Positions 52,721 to 60,817 of a stretch of 64,000 nucleotides of DNA are shown here, in pieces (the first letter of the stretch is position 1; each line of letters opens with the position of its first letter). The notes beneath the pieces are model-generated. The model was not told where the DNA came from and did not search any database. It saw only the letters and a list, made by a program, of their open reading frames with translations. The translations under genes and the position numbers were made by a program. The DNA is taken from positions 319,733 to 383,732 of the forward strand of contig NZ_GG697129.1 of the NCBI RefSeq assembly GCF_000160575.1. Direction: 5' to 3'. This stretch comes from Weissella paramesenteroides ATCC 33313 (GTDB lineage Bacteria > Bacillota > Bacilli > Lactobacillales > Lactobacillaceae).

Positions 52721-53824
52721 TTAAACGTTAAACAAGAATTCAATGATGTCACCATCTTGTACAACGTATTCCTTTCCTTCTGAACGTCGACGACCAGCTT
52801 CTTTGATCGCCTTCATTGACGCATATTTGTCCAAATCTTCAAATGACACCGTTTCAGCACGAATGAATCCACGTTCAAAATCTGAGTGAATAACTCCCGC
52901 AACTTGAGGTGCTTTCATACCTGCTCGGAATGTCCAAGCACGTGTTTCCTTACCACCAGCAGTGAAGAATGTACGTAGGTCAAGCATATGATAAGCAGCG
53001 CGAATCAAACGATTCAAACCGGGTTCCGAAATACCTTGTAATTCCATAAATTCTGCTTTATCTTCATCATCCATTTCAGCAATTTCTTCTTCAGCACGGG
53101 CAGAAATACCAATTACATCTGCACCCTCTGATTCTGCATATTGCTTAATTTGTTGATAATATTCAGATTCTGAAGGATCAGCCATATCATCTTCTGAAAC
53201 ATTAGCAACATACAGAACCGGCTTTGAAGTCAACAAGAACAAGTTATGAATAATTTTTTGTTCATCTTCATCCCAGTCAATTGACCGAGCAGGCTTACCA
53301 GCTTCTAATGCTGGTTTCAATTGTTCTAAGACTGCTAGTTCAGCAATGGCTTCTTTATCTTTAGCTGACTTAGCTGATTTTTCAACCCGACTGTAACGCT
53401 TGTCAATAGACTCTAAATCAGCCAATACTAACTCTGTATTGATCGTTTCAATGTCTTCTAATGGGTCAACCTTACCAGAAACATGGGTGATATCATCATC
53501 ATCAAACGCACGTACAACATGAACGATTGCATTGACCTGGCGGATATTTTCTAAGAATTTATTACCAAGTCCCTCACCTTGTGAAGCACCCTTTACAATA
53601 CCCGCAATATCAGTAAATTCAAATGTTGTTGGCACAACCTTGTCTGCTGGAATCAATTCTTGAATACGATCCAAACGATCATCAGGTACTTCAACCATGC
53701 CGACATTTGGTTCAATGGTTGCAAATGGATAATTCGCCATTTCTGCACCCGCTTTAGTAATTGCATTAAATAAAGTTGACTTACCAACGTTTGGCAAGCC
53801 AACAATTCCTGCTGTAAGAGCCAT
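52721..53824 (-). CDS. ychF: redox-regulated ATPase YchF (OLA1 family)
   Basis: A 367-residue Obg-like P-loop protein that binds ribosomes and hydrolyses ATP. Motifs are GLPNVGKSTLFNA (G1), TDIAGIVKGASQGEGLGNKF (G3 region) and, in place of the GTP-specifying NKxD, NVSEDD. The C-terminal TGS domain has FFTAGGKETRAWTFRAGMKA and YVVQDGDIIEFLFNV. Length is standard (363-367). It is the central gene of a conserved block with DUF951, parB and parA. Confidence 0.97.
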   Translation of the reverse strand: MALTAGIVGLPNVGKSTLFNAITKAGAEMANYPFATIEPNVGMVEVPDDRLDRIQELIPADKVVPTTFEFTDIAGIVKGASQGEGLGNKFLENIRQVNAIVHVVRAFDDDDITHVSGKVDPLEDIETINTELVLADLESIDKRYSRVEKSAKSAKDKEAIAELAVLEQLKPALEAGKPARSIDWDEDEQKIIHNLFLLTSKPVLYVANVSEDDMADPSESEYYQQIKQYAESEGADVIGISARAEEEIAEMDDEDKAEFMELQGISEPGLNRLIRAAYHMLDLRTFFTAGGKETRAWTFRAGMKAPQVAGVIHSDFERGFIRAETVSFEDLDKYASMKAIKEAGRRRSEGKEYVVQDGDIIEFLFNV

Positions 53825-53848
53825 TTTATTTACCCATCTCTCTTTTCA

Positions 53849-54034
53849 TTAATCTTGTGCACTCTTTAATACACGTTTAAATCTTTTGTCAAAATCATGT
53901 CGTGTCATGACAACCTGTCGTTGACACCCCTGACACACAATCTTCATATCAGCACCGACACGCATAATTTGCCATTCATTCACACCACATGCATGCGGTT
54001 TTTTCATTTCAACAATATCATGTAAGTTGTACAT
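53849..54034 (-). CDS. DUF951 family protein
   Basis: A 61-residue protein. MYNLHDIVEMKKPHACGVNE and IVCQGCQRQVVM show the family's cysteine and histidine pattern (PHACG; CxxC), suggesting zinc or nucleic acid binding. The ATG at 54034 has GGAGG 5 bases upstream. It is between parB and ychF, a conserved arrangement. Function unknown. Confidence 0.9.
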   Translation of the reverse strand: MYNLHDIVEMKKPHACGVNEWQIMRVGADMKIVCQGCQRQVVMTRHDFDKRFKRVLKSAQD

Positions 54035-54045
54035 CACTGCCTCCA

Positions 54046-54951
54046 CTATTCCGCATCCAAATCTATGCCTAATGTCTCGAAAATCCGATTAAGATCTTCA
54101 TCTGACAAATAAGTGATTTCAATTTTCCCAGCGCCCTTACGGTTACGGGTCATATGCACCTTAGTCCCAAACTTATTTTCTAAAGCTGTCGTTGATGCCT
54201 TGATATAAGGGGACAAACTTGGTTGATCTTTGGTTACTGTTGACTGCTCATTCAATTTGTTGACTAATTGCTCTAATTGACGAACTGTCATGCCCTCGGC
54301 AATTGCACGTTTGGCAACTGGTACAATACGTCGCTTATTACGTAAGCCCAATAATGTTCGTGCCTGCCCCATAGATAATTGCCCTGCGTTTAGCAAATCT
54401 TTCACCTCATCAGGCAAGTTCAACAAACGCAAAAAATTAGCAACCGCTGATCGTGCTTTACCCAAACGCTTTGCCACTTGTTCTTGTGTCAAATGAAGGC
54501 CGTCCATCATATCACGATATGCTTGTGCTTCTTCCAGCGGTGTCAAATCTTCACGTTGCAAATTTTCCAAAATGGCTGCCTGCAACATTTGATCATCATC
54601 CAACTTGCGTACAATTGCTGGAATAGTTTCTACATTAGCAATTTGCGAAGCACGCCAACGACGTTCCCCAGCAAGGATCTCATACTGGCTACTGTTTTTA
54701 GGATTATGCCGTACAATAACTGGCTGCAAAACACCATTTTGCTTAATTGATTCAGCTAATTCCTGTAATTTATCTTGATTGAATACCCGTCGTGGTTGGA
54801 ACGGATTAGCAACCATCTTGTCAACGTCAATTTCACGCACTTCATCACTAGTAGATACCGAAGTATCAAGCCCTTGATCAGCAAACAAAGCACCAAGACC
54901 GCCACCTTTTTTACCGAAACCGCCTAATCCAGTTTTTTTAGATTTCACCAT
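54046..54951 (-). CDS. parB: chromosome partitioning protein ParB (Spo0J)
   Basis: A 301-residue CTP-dependent DNA clamp that loads at parS. It has a glycine-rich N-terminal tail (GLGGFGKKGGGLGALF), the CTP-binding core GERRWRASQIA, and the HTH region TQEQVAKRLGKARSAVANFL, followed by a C-terminal dimerisation domain. It overlaps parA by 14 bp. The parS site at 56539 is 1.6 kb away in the same gene cluster. Confidence 0.96.
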   Translation of the reverse strand: MVKSKKTGLGGFGKKGGGLGALFADQGLDTSVSTSDEVREIDVDKMVANPFQPRRVFNQDKLQELAESIKQNGVLQPVIVRHNPKNSSQYEILAGERRWRASQIANVETIPAIVRKLDDDQMLQAAILENLQREDLTPLEEAQAYRDMMDGLHLTQEQVAKRLGKARSAVANFLRLLNLPDEVKDLLNAGQLSMGQARTLLGLRNKRRIVPVAKRAIAEGMTVRQLEQLVNKLNEQSTVTKDQPSLSPYIKASTTALENKFGTKVHMTRNRKGAGKIEITYLSDEDLNRIFETLGIDLDAE

Positions 54952-55708
54952 GAGACTCTAGGACCTCCTTTGCTAGTTGTGTATATACCTCAGCACCCTT
55001 TGATTTTGGATCATAATCAATGATGGCCATACCACGTGATGGCGCTTCAGACAGACGAACATTACGTGGTATCACAGTCTCATAGACCTCACTACCAAAG
55101 TACTCACGAACATTCTCAATAACATCAGCTGACAAATTTGTACGAGGATCGACCATTGTCATAAGAACCCCTTCAACTTCTAAGTCTGGATTAAAGTGGC
55201 GCTTCACCAATTTCATATTATTCATTAGTTGACCCAGCCCCTCTAATGCATAATATTCAGCTTGGACAGGGATCAAAATTGAATCAGCCGCCGAAAAAGT
55301 ATTGATTGTCACTAGTCCTAGTGAAGGCGGATTATCGATTAAAATATAGTCGTACTGCTCTCGAATATCTCCTAGAGCATTCTTTAATCTCAACTCACGC
55401 GCCATTACAGGTGCTAATTCCAACTCTGCACCAGCAAGCCTAATCGTAGCCGGTACAATATCGACCCCTTCATGTGAGGTTGGTAAAATGACATCTTCTA
55501 ATGGCACGTCATTAATTAACACGTCATAAATATCTTGTTCAATATTCGATTTATGCACACCAGTTCCCGATGTTGCATTACCTTGAGCATCGGTATCAAT
55601 AATTAATACTTTTTTGCCAAAAGATGCTAACGAAGCAGCCAAGTTGACTGTTGTGGTTGTTTTACCAACACCACCTTTTTGGTTTGCTAATGCAATAATG
55701 TGTCCCAT
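54938..55708 (-). CDS. parA: chromosome partitioning ATPase ParA (Soj)
   Basis: A 256-residue deviant-Walker ATPase with MGHIIALANQKGGVGKTTTT (the K-GGVGKT motif), IDTDAQGNATSG and the switch IDNPPSLGLVT, where Asn replaces the usual Cys/Ala. The frame opens at 55858, but the ATG at 55708 gives the standard N-terminus and has GGAAGGGG upstream. It lies 13 bp after rsmG and works with ParB on chromosome segregation and possibly DnaA control. Confidence 0.96.
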   Translation of the reverse strand: MGHIIALANQKGGVGKTTTTVNLAASLASFGKKVLIIDTDAQGNATSGTGVHKSNIEQDIYDVLINDVPLEDVILPTSHEGVDIVPATIRLAGAELELAPVMARELRLKNALGDIREQYDYILIDNPPSLGLVTINTFSAADSILIPVQAEYYALEGLGQLMNNMKLVKRHFNPDLEVEGVLMTMVDPRTNLSADVIENVREYFGSEVYETVIPRNVRLSEAPSRGMAIIDYDPKSKGAEVYTQLAKEVLESHGEI

Positions 55709-55721
55709 TATTTTCCCCTTC

Positions 55722-56441
55722 CTACAACGGTTTGCGTGCTGGATCTCCTGGTTTACGAGGATAACGATTAGGTGTCGCACTAACCTTATCAATGATGATA
55801 ATTGTTCTAGGATCACCATTAGGCAAGTTAACTGGCACTTCTTGACCAATTTTACCACCTAATTTTGTAATCGCTCCCTGCGCTTCATGCAATTCTTCAC
55901 TGGCAGCACTACCTTTCATTGCTAGTAATGCACCACCCACCTTAACCAGTGGTAATGTCAGTTCACCCAATACATTTAATCGAGCCAAAGCCCTAGCAGT
56001 CGCTACATCAAATTGTTCACGATTTGGTGCTTTTTTATGACCAAATTCTTCTGCTCGCGCATGAACAACTGTCACGTCTTCAAGCCCCAGTTCGGTAACT
56101 AGCTCCTGTAGAAATTTTATGCGCTTATTCAATGCATCGATGATAGTAATTTTTAATTGTGGAAACGCTATCTTTAATGGCAGTGATGGAAAACCAGCTC
56201 CTGCACCAACATCAATCATACGAAGTTGATCAGTTTGTAGCTTAGGATATGCCCATGCTAAAGTTAGTGAATCATAAAAATGCTTCAAATACACATCGTC
56301 ACGATCAGTAATGGCCGTTAAATTCATATGTTCATTAACCGATACCAAACGATCATAATACGTTTGATATTGTGCCAATTGTTTATCGTCTAAAATAACG
56401 TTTTTATCGCGTAGTGCCGCCGCAAATTCTTCGGGGTTCAT
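55722..56441 (-). CDS. rsmG: 16S rRNA (guanine527-N7) methyltransferase RsmG
   Basis: A 239-residue SAM-dependent methyltransferase that modifies G527 of 16S rRNA. The SAM loop is IDVGAGAGFPSLPLKIAFP and the family sequence VHARAEEFGH follows. The ATG at 56441 has GGAGA 8 bases upstream; the frame opens at 56465. It precedes parA-parB as in many Firmicutes near oriC. Confidence 0.96.
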   Translation of the reverse strand: MNPEEFAAALRDKNVILDDKQLAQYQTYYDRLVSVNEHMNLTAITDRDDVYLKHFYDSLTLAWAYPKLQTDQLRMIDVGAGAGFPSLPLKIAFPQLKITIIDALNKRIKFLQELVTELGLEDVTVVHARAEEFGHKKAPNREQFDVATARALARLNVLGELTLPLVKVGGALLAMKGSAASEELHEAQGAITKLGGKIGQEVPVNLPNGDPRTIIIIDKVSATPNRYPRKPGDPARKPL

Positions 56442-56472
56442 TATCTTTCTCCAAACTGATTCCAATACTAAA

Positions 56473-56501
56473 AGAATACCGCAAAATGCCTATCTATTCA
56501 A
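56473..56501 (-). promoter_or_regulatory. candidate promoter of the rsmG-parAB unit
   Basis: TTGAAT (56496-56501), a 17-bp spacer and TATTCT (56473-56478) on the minus strand, about 30 bp before rsmG. Confidence 0.5.
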
Positions 56502-56524
56502 TAGATTGACCGAGTTGAATCTAA

Positions 56525-56568
56525 AAATCAGGGACTAGTGTTTCACGTGAAACACTAGTCCCTGATTT
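56525..56568 (-). terminator. 44-bp perfect palindrome: terminator of mutY enclosing parS
   Basis: AAATCAGGGACTAG on one side and its complement on the other flank the parS core. On the minus strand a T5 run follows, so the stem looks like a rho-independent terminator for mutY. Confidence 0.75.
56539..56554. promoter_or_regulatory. parS site (ParB loading site)
   Basis: TGTTTCACGTGAAACA matches the bacterial parS consensus exactly. It lies between rsmG and mutY, close to parA and parB. Confidence 0.97.
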
Positions 56569-56628
56569 GTTAAATAACAGAAATTTTTGTCATAAATTAT
56601 TCATTAGGGCGCCATGACTAGACACATC

Positions 56629-57729
56629 TTAGCTTAACCGTTGCCATATTTTCTCTTGTATTTTAGGCTGTGGGTCACTTTGAATATCCTCAATTGCACG
56701 CCATTGCCCGCGAACAAGTCGCTGTGGTGCCACCTCTGCAGTTAAAATCGTTACTGTCCACTTCAAATGCGTGTACACGTGGGTAACTGGCCGACCAGCC
56801 ACTTTCTTTAAATCGGCCACTACACCATAATCTGTTGCCAATCTTTTTTGCGTTGCTGCAACCATTTCTTCTTCGGTCCAGTTTGCATCACTGTCCGTTA
56901 TAAAATCAGTTAATGCATATAAGGGCATTGTCCAAAAATTCCCCAACAACCCATCAGCTGGACGTTGTTCCCATAAATACCCTACTGATGATTTAACGGC
57001 AATGGCAAAATAGGTCACTGGTTTAGGTTTAGGCGCTTTTGTCTTTACTGGATACAAATCCTCGGTTCCATCTAAATATGAAGCATTAAATTTCTTAACT
57101 GGTGAATGTTCACTATCATAATTTTTTGCACTCATATATGATGATCCCAAATCCATTATTGCTTGATTAAAATCACCCGGACGTTCAGGATCAATTAATC
57201 GTTGACCCACTTCAAAGAAAATTTTTCTTGTTTTTGCTTGTGCAATATCTGCATCAATTTTGAAAAGCCGTGCAAAGACACGAAATGCATTACCATCAAT
57301 GGCCGGTACTGGCTCATCAAAAGATATACTAGCAATAGCTGCTGCAGTATATGGACCGATACCCGTTAACTGTTGTAGAGCTTGCATATCACTTGGCCAA
57401 ACACCATCATAATCATTAACTACTTGTTGGGCTGCCTTTTGCATATTCCGAACACGTGAATAGTAACCTAACCCTTCCCAAGTTTTTAATAACCGTTGTT
57501 CTGGCGCCATTGCTAAGTCTGTTATCGTTGGAAAGTTTTTCATAAATCGTTCGAAATATGGAATGACCGTTTGAACTTGGGTCTGTTGTAACATAATTTC
57601 TGATACCCAAACATGGTAGGGTTCCTTGTCTCGACGCCAAGGTAAATCTGCACGGCCTTCTCTATCATACCAATCAAGTAATGTCTGACGGAATGCCTCT
57701 ATTTTTTCTTCATGCCACATCTCAATCAT
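56629..57729 (-). CDS. mutY: A/G-specific adenine glycosylase MutY, lacking the [4Fe-4S] cluster
   Basis: A 366-residue DNA glycosylase that removes adenine opposite 8-oxoguanine. Catalytic residues are present: Glu44 in SEIMLQQTQV, Asp145 in AIDGNAFR and the helix-hairpin-helix LTGIGPYTAAAIAS. The four cluster cysteines of the C-x6-C-x2-C-x5-C motif are replaced by M199, S206, S209 and N215 at exactly the same spacing. The C-terminal domain has FAIAVKSSVGYLWEQRPADG and the NUDIX-like TMPLYAL. GGTGG precedes the ATG. It ends at the parS-bearing hairpin. Confidence 0.95.
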   Translation of the reverse strand: MIEMWHEEKIEAFRQTLLDWYDREGRADLPWRRDKEPYHVWVSEIMLQQTQVQTVIPYFERFMKNFPTITDLAMAPEQRLLKTWEGLGYYSRVRNMQKAAQQVVNDYDGVWPSDMQALQQLTGIGPYTAAAIASISFDEPVPAIDGNAFRVFARLFKIDADIAQAKTRKIFFEVGQRLIDPERPGDFNQAIMDLGSSYMSAKNYDSEHSPVKKFNASYLDGTEDLYPVKTKAPKPKPVTYFAIAVKSSVGYLWEQRPADGLLGNFWTMPLYALTDFITDSDANWTEEEMVAATQKRLATDYGVVADLKKVAGRPVTHVYTHLKWTVTILTAEVAPQRLVRGQWRAIEDIQSDPQPKIQEKIWQRLS

Positions 57730-57857
57730 GAAATTTTGCCACCTTTTTTAAAAGTTATTTATCCAGTGTAACATTTTCTAATTTCATATTTGCCTAAACC
57801 CTATTTAATGAGAGATAATGGAGACAAGAAAAAATTTAAGAAAGAGGCATTATCCTT

Positions 57858-58559
57858 ATGGCAGATCAAACTGCACTTAAAAAATTAGCCGGTTATCGTG
57901 CAGCTGAATTCGTTGAAGATGGTATGGTGGTAGGTATTGGGTCAGGTTCAACCATTGCCTTTGTTGTCGAGGCGCTAGGTAAGCGTGTGGCGGAAGAAGG
58001 ATTGCAAATCAAGGGGATTCCTACTTCTGATAAAACGCGTCGTACCGCGGCAAAACTTGGCATTCCCATGCATAATGTTGATGATGTTGACCACATTGAT
58101 TTGACAATCGACGGTGCTGATCAAATTGATGAGAATTTTGCAGCAATCAAGGGTGGTGGAGCCGCTTTACTTTGGGAGAAAATCGTTGCCGTTAATTCAC
58201 GTCGTAATATTTGGGTCGTTGATGACACAAAATTAGCACCACAATTGACTCATTATCTTCCTGTAGAAGTCATCCCCTATGGTGCTGATCAACTATTTAA
58301 GCGTTTGAAATATGCTGGTTACCAACCAACTTGGCGCTTGGACCAAAATGGCAACCCAGTTCGGACAGACTCAGCCAATTACTTAATTGATTTGCATTTT
58401 ACTAAAATGCCTGATCCTTTTAAATTGGGACGTGAGTTGACTAGTATGGTCGGTGTTGTAGAACATGGCTTGTTCCTAAATATTGTTGACCAAGTTGTTG
58501 TTGGTCGTGCAGATGAGACGATTGCTGTTTTTGATGCTCACCCCAAACCCTTAATCTAA
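57858..58559 (+). CDS. rpiA: ribose-5-phosphate isomerase A
   Basis: Interconverts ribose-5-P and ribulose-5-P. The 233-residue protein has GIGSGSTIAFVVEAL (about 25-39), the catalytic DLTIDGADQID and AAIKGGGAALLWEKI with the catalytic Lys, Glu in the active loop, and VEHGLFLNIVDQVVVG near the end. Length is slightly above the usual 220-230. It connects nucleotide synthesis with the pentose branch feeding phosphoketolase. GAGG is 10 bases before the ATG. It is one of few plus-strand genes here. Confidence 0.96.
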   Translation: MADQTALKKLAGYRAAEFVEDGMVVGIGSGSTIAFVVEALGKRVAEEGLQIKGIPTSDKTRRTAAKLGIPMHNVDDVDHIDLTIDGADQIDENFAAIKGGGAALLWEKIVAVNSRRNIWVVDDTKLAPQLTHYLPVEVIPYGADQLFKRLKYAGYQPTWRLDQNGNPVRTDSANYLIDLHFTKMPDPFKLGRELTSMVGVVEHGLFLNIVDQVVVGRADETIAVFDAHPKPLI

Positions 58560-58566
58560 ATTAATT

Positions 58567-58607
58567 AAAAAAGAGTTGGAACAAAAAATTTGTTCCAACT
58601 CTTTTTT
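58567..58607 (+). terminator. terminator of rpiA (family A type hairpin, also suited to the kinase gene)
   Basis: AAAAAAGAGTTGGAACAAA pairs perfectly with TTTGTTCCAACTCTTTTTT: a 19-bp stem with T runs on both strands. Confidence 0.9.
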
Positions 58608-58624
58608 TAACCATTAACCAAATT

Positions 58625-59860
58625 TTAGGATGCACCTTTTTGATTCTTAGGAATTAAAATCTTAAAAATTGTCCCGTGTGGTTTGTTATCCAAGATTTCG
58701 ATTGTCCCACGATGTCCTTGAACGACCCATTTTGCAATCGATAATCCTAGTCCATGACCACCTGTGGACCGAGAACGTGCCTTATCAATTCGGTAGAAAC
58801 GGTCAAACAAATGCTTTTTATCTTCTTCTGAAACACCTTTTCCAGTATCAGCAACTGTTATTTTAATACCGCTACTTGTTGATATTGCGGTAATCGTAAC
58901 ATTAGCTCCTTCACCTGCATATTTTTGCGCATTATCCGTAAGAATCACAAGTAATTGGCGCAATCGCTGCGCATCTCCAATAATTGGTAATGTTTTCGGT
59001 ACATCAACCTTTAGCGTTTGATTCTTTTCATTGGTATTGTATTCATAAATGTCACCAACCTCACGTACCGTCTCTGCTAAGTCCATTTCCTCAAACGCAA
59101 ACATTGGAATGTCCGCATCGGCCTGTGATAACGTCAATAAATCACCGGTCAAGTGATTCAAATGTCTAACTTCAGTCAACGCATTAGCAACGCTTTCAAC
59201 TTGGTCCATAACAGTGTCGTTCGGATGCTCTAACATCCGTTCCAAATTATTTTGAATAACCGTCATCGGCGTTTTAAATTCATGAGCTGCATCAGCGACG
59301 AAAGTTCGCTGCTGGTTCCATGAGCGAATAATTGGCCGCATATTAGCTCTAGTTAATGCCATTCCCATCAACAAAAGGGCCAACTCAGACAACACATAAA
59401 TCCAGAATAAACGTGTCTGGTATGACTCAACCAATTCGTGTTCAGCTGTGACATCCACATACGCTAATTCGTCGCCATGTCGATTAAAGAAATACCAACT
59501 ACCTCGATATTCACGCAAATAAACCCGATTTGCTTTTGGCAAGTTCAATGTGTGTTTAAATGAATCAACATAGTCAGTGATTTGTGCCGTTTCAGTTTGG
59601 ACAACTGGACGATCAAAACGATTTGCTTGAATATTAAAGGCATTGTCCACACGTGATTCTGCGTTGCCATACATCACCGTTCGAAACTGACTAATTGAGA
59701 AACTACCAATTAACAAGAACACTAATGTAAAACCAACAACCATTAAAATAGTCATTTTAACTTGTTGTGACAACGAAGCGCGGATTCTTTGTAGCCACTT
59801 TGGTAATCTTAATTTTTTAAAACGATAATGTCGTTTTTCTGCTGATTTAACTTTAGCCAT
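58625..59860 (-). CDS. sensor histidine kinase (CiaH-like)
   Basis: A 411-residue membrane kinase. TM helices lie near 35-57 and 165-185, enclosing an outer loop of about 110 residues. The HisKA box is VADAAHEFKTPMTVIQNNLE, and the HATPase shows DNAQKYAGEG (N box), VADTGKGV and GGHGLGLSIAKWVV (G box). It starts at the last base of the response regulator gene, so the two are coupled. The regulator resembles streptococcal CiaR, which suggests a CiaRH-type envelope stress system; this is inference. Confidence 0.9.
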   Translation of the reverse strand: MAKVKSAEKRHYRFKKLRLPKWLQRIRASLSQQVKMTILMVVGFTLVFLLIGSFSISQFRTVMYGNAESRVDNAFNIQANRFDRPVVQTETAQITDYVDSFKHTLNLPKANRVYLREYRGSWYFFNRHGDELAYVDVTAEHELVESYQTRLFWIYVLSELALLLMGMALTRANMRPIIRSWNQQRTFVADAAHEFKTPMTVIQNNLERMLEHPNDTVMDQVESVANALTEVRHLNHLTGDLLTLSQADADIPMFAFEEMDLAETVREVGDIYEYNTNEKNQTLKVDVPKTLPIIGDAQRLRQLLVILTDNAQKYAGEGANVTITAISTSSGIKITVADTGKGVSEEDKKHLFDRFYRIDKARSRSTGGHGLGLSIAKWVVQGHRGTIEILDNKPHGTIFKILIPKNQKGAS

Positions 59861-60555
59861 TAGTCCTCAGTCGTCGCGTTTAGTGTGTACCCCACATTAC
59901 GCAATGTTTTGATATTAACTTGCGCCTCCGCTTGACGTAAGTTTTTTCTCAAGTTTGACATATACACTTCAACAACTGTTAATGATGTATCAGAATCAAA
60001 CCCCCAGAGACGATCAAAAATTTGATCCTTCGTCACAATTTGTCCAACGTGTTGTACCAGGTAGACTAGTAGGCCAAATTCACGTCCCTGTAAACTAACC
60101 TCTGTATCATCAACTAATACCTTGTGTTGATCCACATAAATCTGCACATTACCAACCTCTAAGGCACCATCCTGTCCCAGCACACCTGTATGACGTAATA
60201 ACGTCTTCAAACGTGCCAAAAGCTCTTCTTTATAAAATGGCTTTGTAATGTATTCATCCGCCCCTAAATCAAACCCTTGCATTTTGTCAGCTATTTCACC
60301 CTTGGCTGTCAGCATGAGAATTGGCAAATTTGGAAACTGTTCTTTTGCCTTCTTTAAAATAGTAAATCCATCTTGCCCAGGTAACATAACATCCAAAACG
60401 ACCGCATCATATACACCAGATTCAATTTCAAACCAACCTTCATCCCCATCATGGACTTGAACAACTTCACCTAATTCAGAAATTGTTTCTTTCACCGTAT
60501 CATTCAATGCATAGTCATCTTCGACAACTAATAATTTAATCGTATTTTCTGCCAT
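59860..60555 (-). CDS. OmpR-family response regulator (CiaR-like)
   Basis: A 231-residue regulator. The receiver has VVEDDYALND, phospho-Asp in AVVLDVMLPGQDGF and Lys in YITKPFYKEELL; the winged helix has LQGREFGLLVYLVQ and IFDRLWGFDSDTSLTVVEVY, the last closely matching CiaR. Upstream are three copies of ACCTTAAA, two forming an 18-bp palindrome, similar in half-site to CiaR boxes (TTTAAG). Autoregulation is likely but inferred. Confidence 0.92.
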   Translation of the reverse strand: MAENTIKLLVVEDDYALNDTVKETISELGEVVQVHDGDEGWFEIESGVYDAVVLDVMLPGQDGFTILKKAKEQFPNLPILMLTAKGEIADKMQGFDLGADEYITKPFYKEELLARLKTLLRHTGVLGQDGALEVGNVQIYVDQHKVLVDDTEVSLQGREFGLLVYLVQHVGQIVTKDQIFDRLWGFDSDTSLTVVEVYMSNLRKNLRQAEAQVNIKTLRNVGYTLNATTED

Positions 60556-60613
60556 AATATTACCGTCCCTCTTGCACTTGTGTTAGTTTTGTTATTTTTA
60601 ATATAGATGCTGA

Positions 60614-60664
60614 ACCTTAAAAACTGCCTATTCTTAGCTTACTCATACCTTAAATATTTAAGGT
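60614..60664. promoter_or_regulatory. candidate binding sites for the CiaR-like regulator
   Basis: ACCTTAAA occurs at 60614-60621 and 60647-60654, 33 bp apart in the same direction. The second is part of the perfect palindrome ACCTTAAATATTTAAGGT (60647-60664). On the minus strand the repeats read TTTAAGGT, similar to the TTTAAG half of CiaR boxes. Confidence 0.5.
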
Positions 60665-60720
60665 TGCTACCTAACATTATAGGATAATTTAGTTAACAAA
60701 AGGAGGAATAACTATATATT
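60665..60720 (+). other. orphan ribosome-binding sequence
   Basis: AAAGGAGG occurs near 60699-60707 on the plus strand with no ATG, GTG or TTG start at a usable distance and no open frame. It is followed at once by a family B hairpin. It may be the remains of a gene lost before the repeat. Confidence 0.3.
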
Positions 60721-60773
60721 AAAAAAGTTATCGATCTACCAATTCAATGAAACTGGTAAATCGATAACTCTTA
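60721..60773 (-). repeat. family B-like terminator of the APC permease
   Basis: GAGTTATCGAT and ATCGATAACTT form the outer stem with TTACCAGTT/AATTGGTAG inside and T6 after it on the minus strand. Confidence 0.8.
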
Positions 60774-60817
60774 ACTGTGTAACAAAATATTACATACTTG
60801 TTGTCATCACACTTGCG

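Noticed and set aside
53893..55862. Plus-strand open frames within parB and parA
   Set aside because: They are shadows of strong minus-strand genes, lack ribosome sites and show no recognisable protein features.
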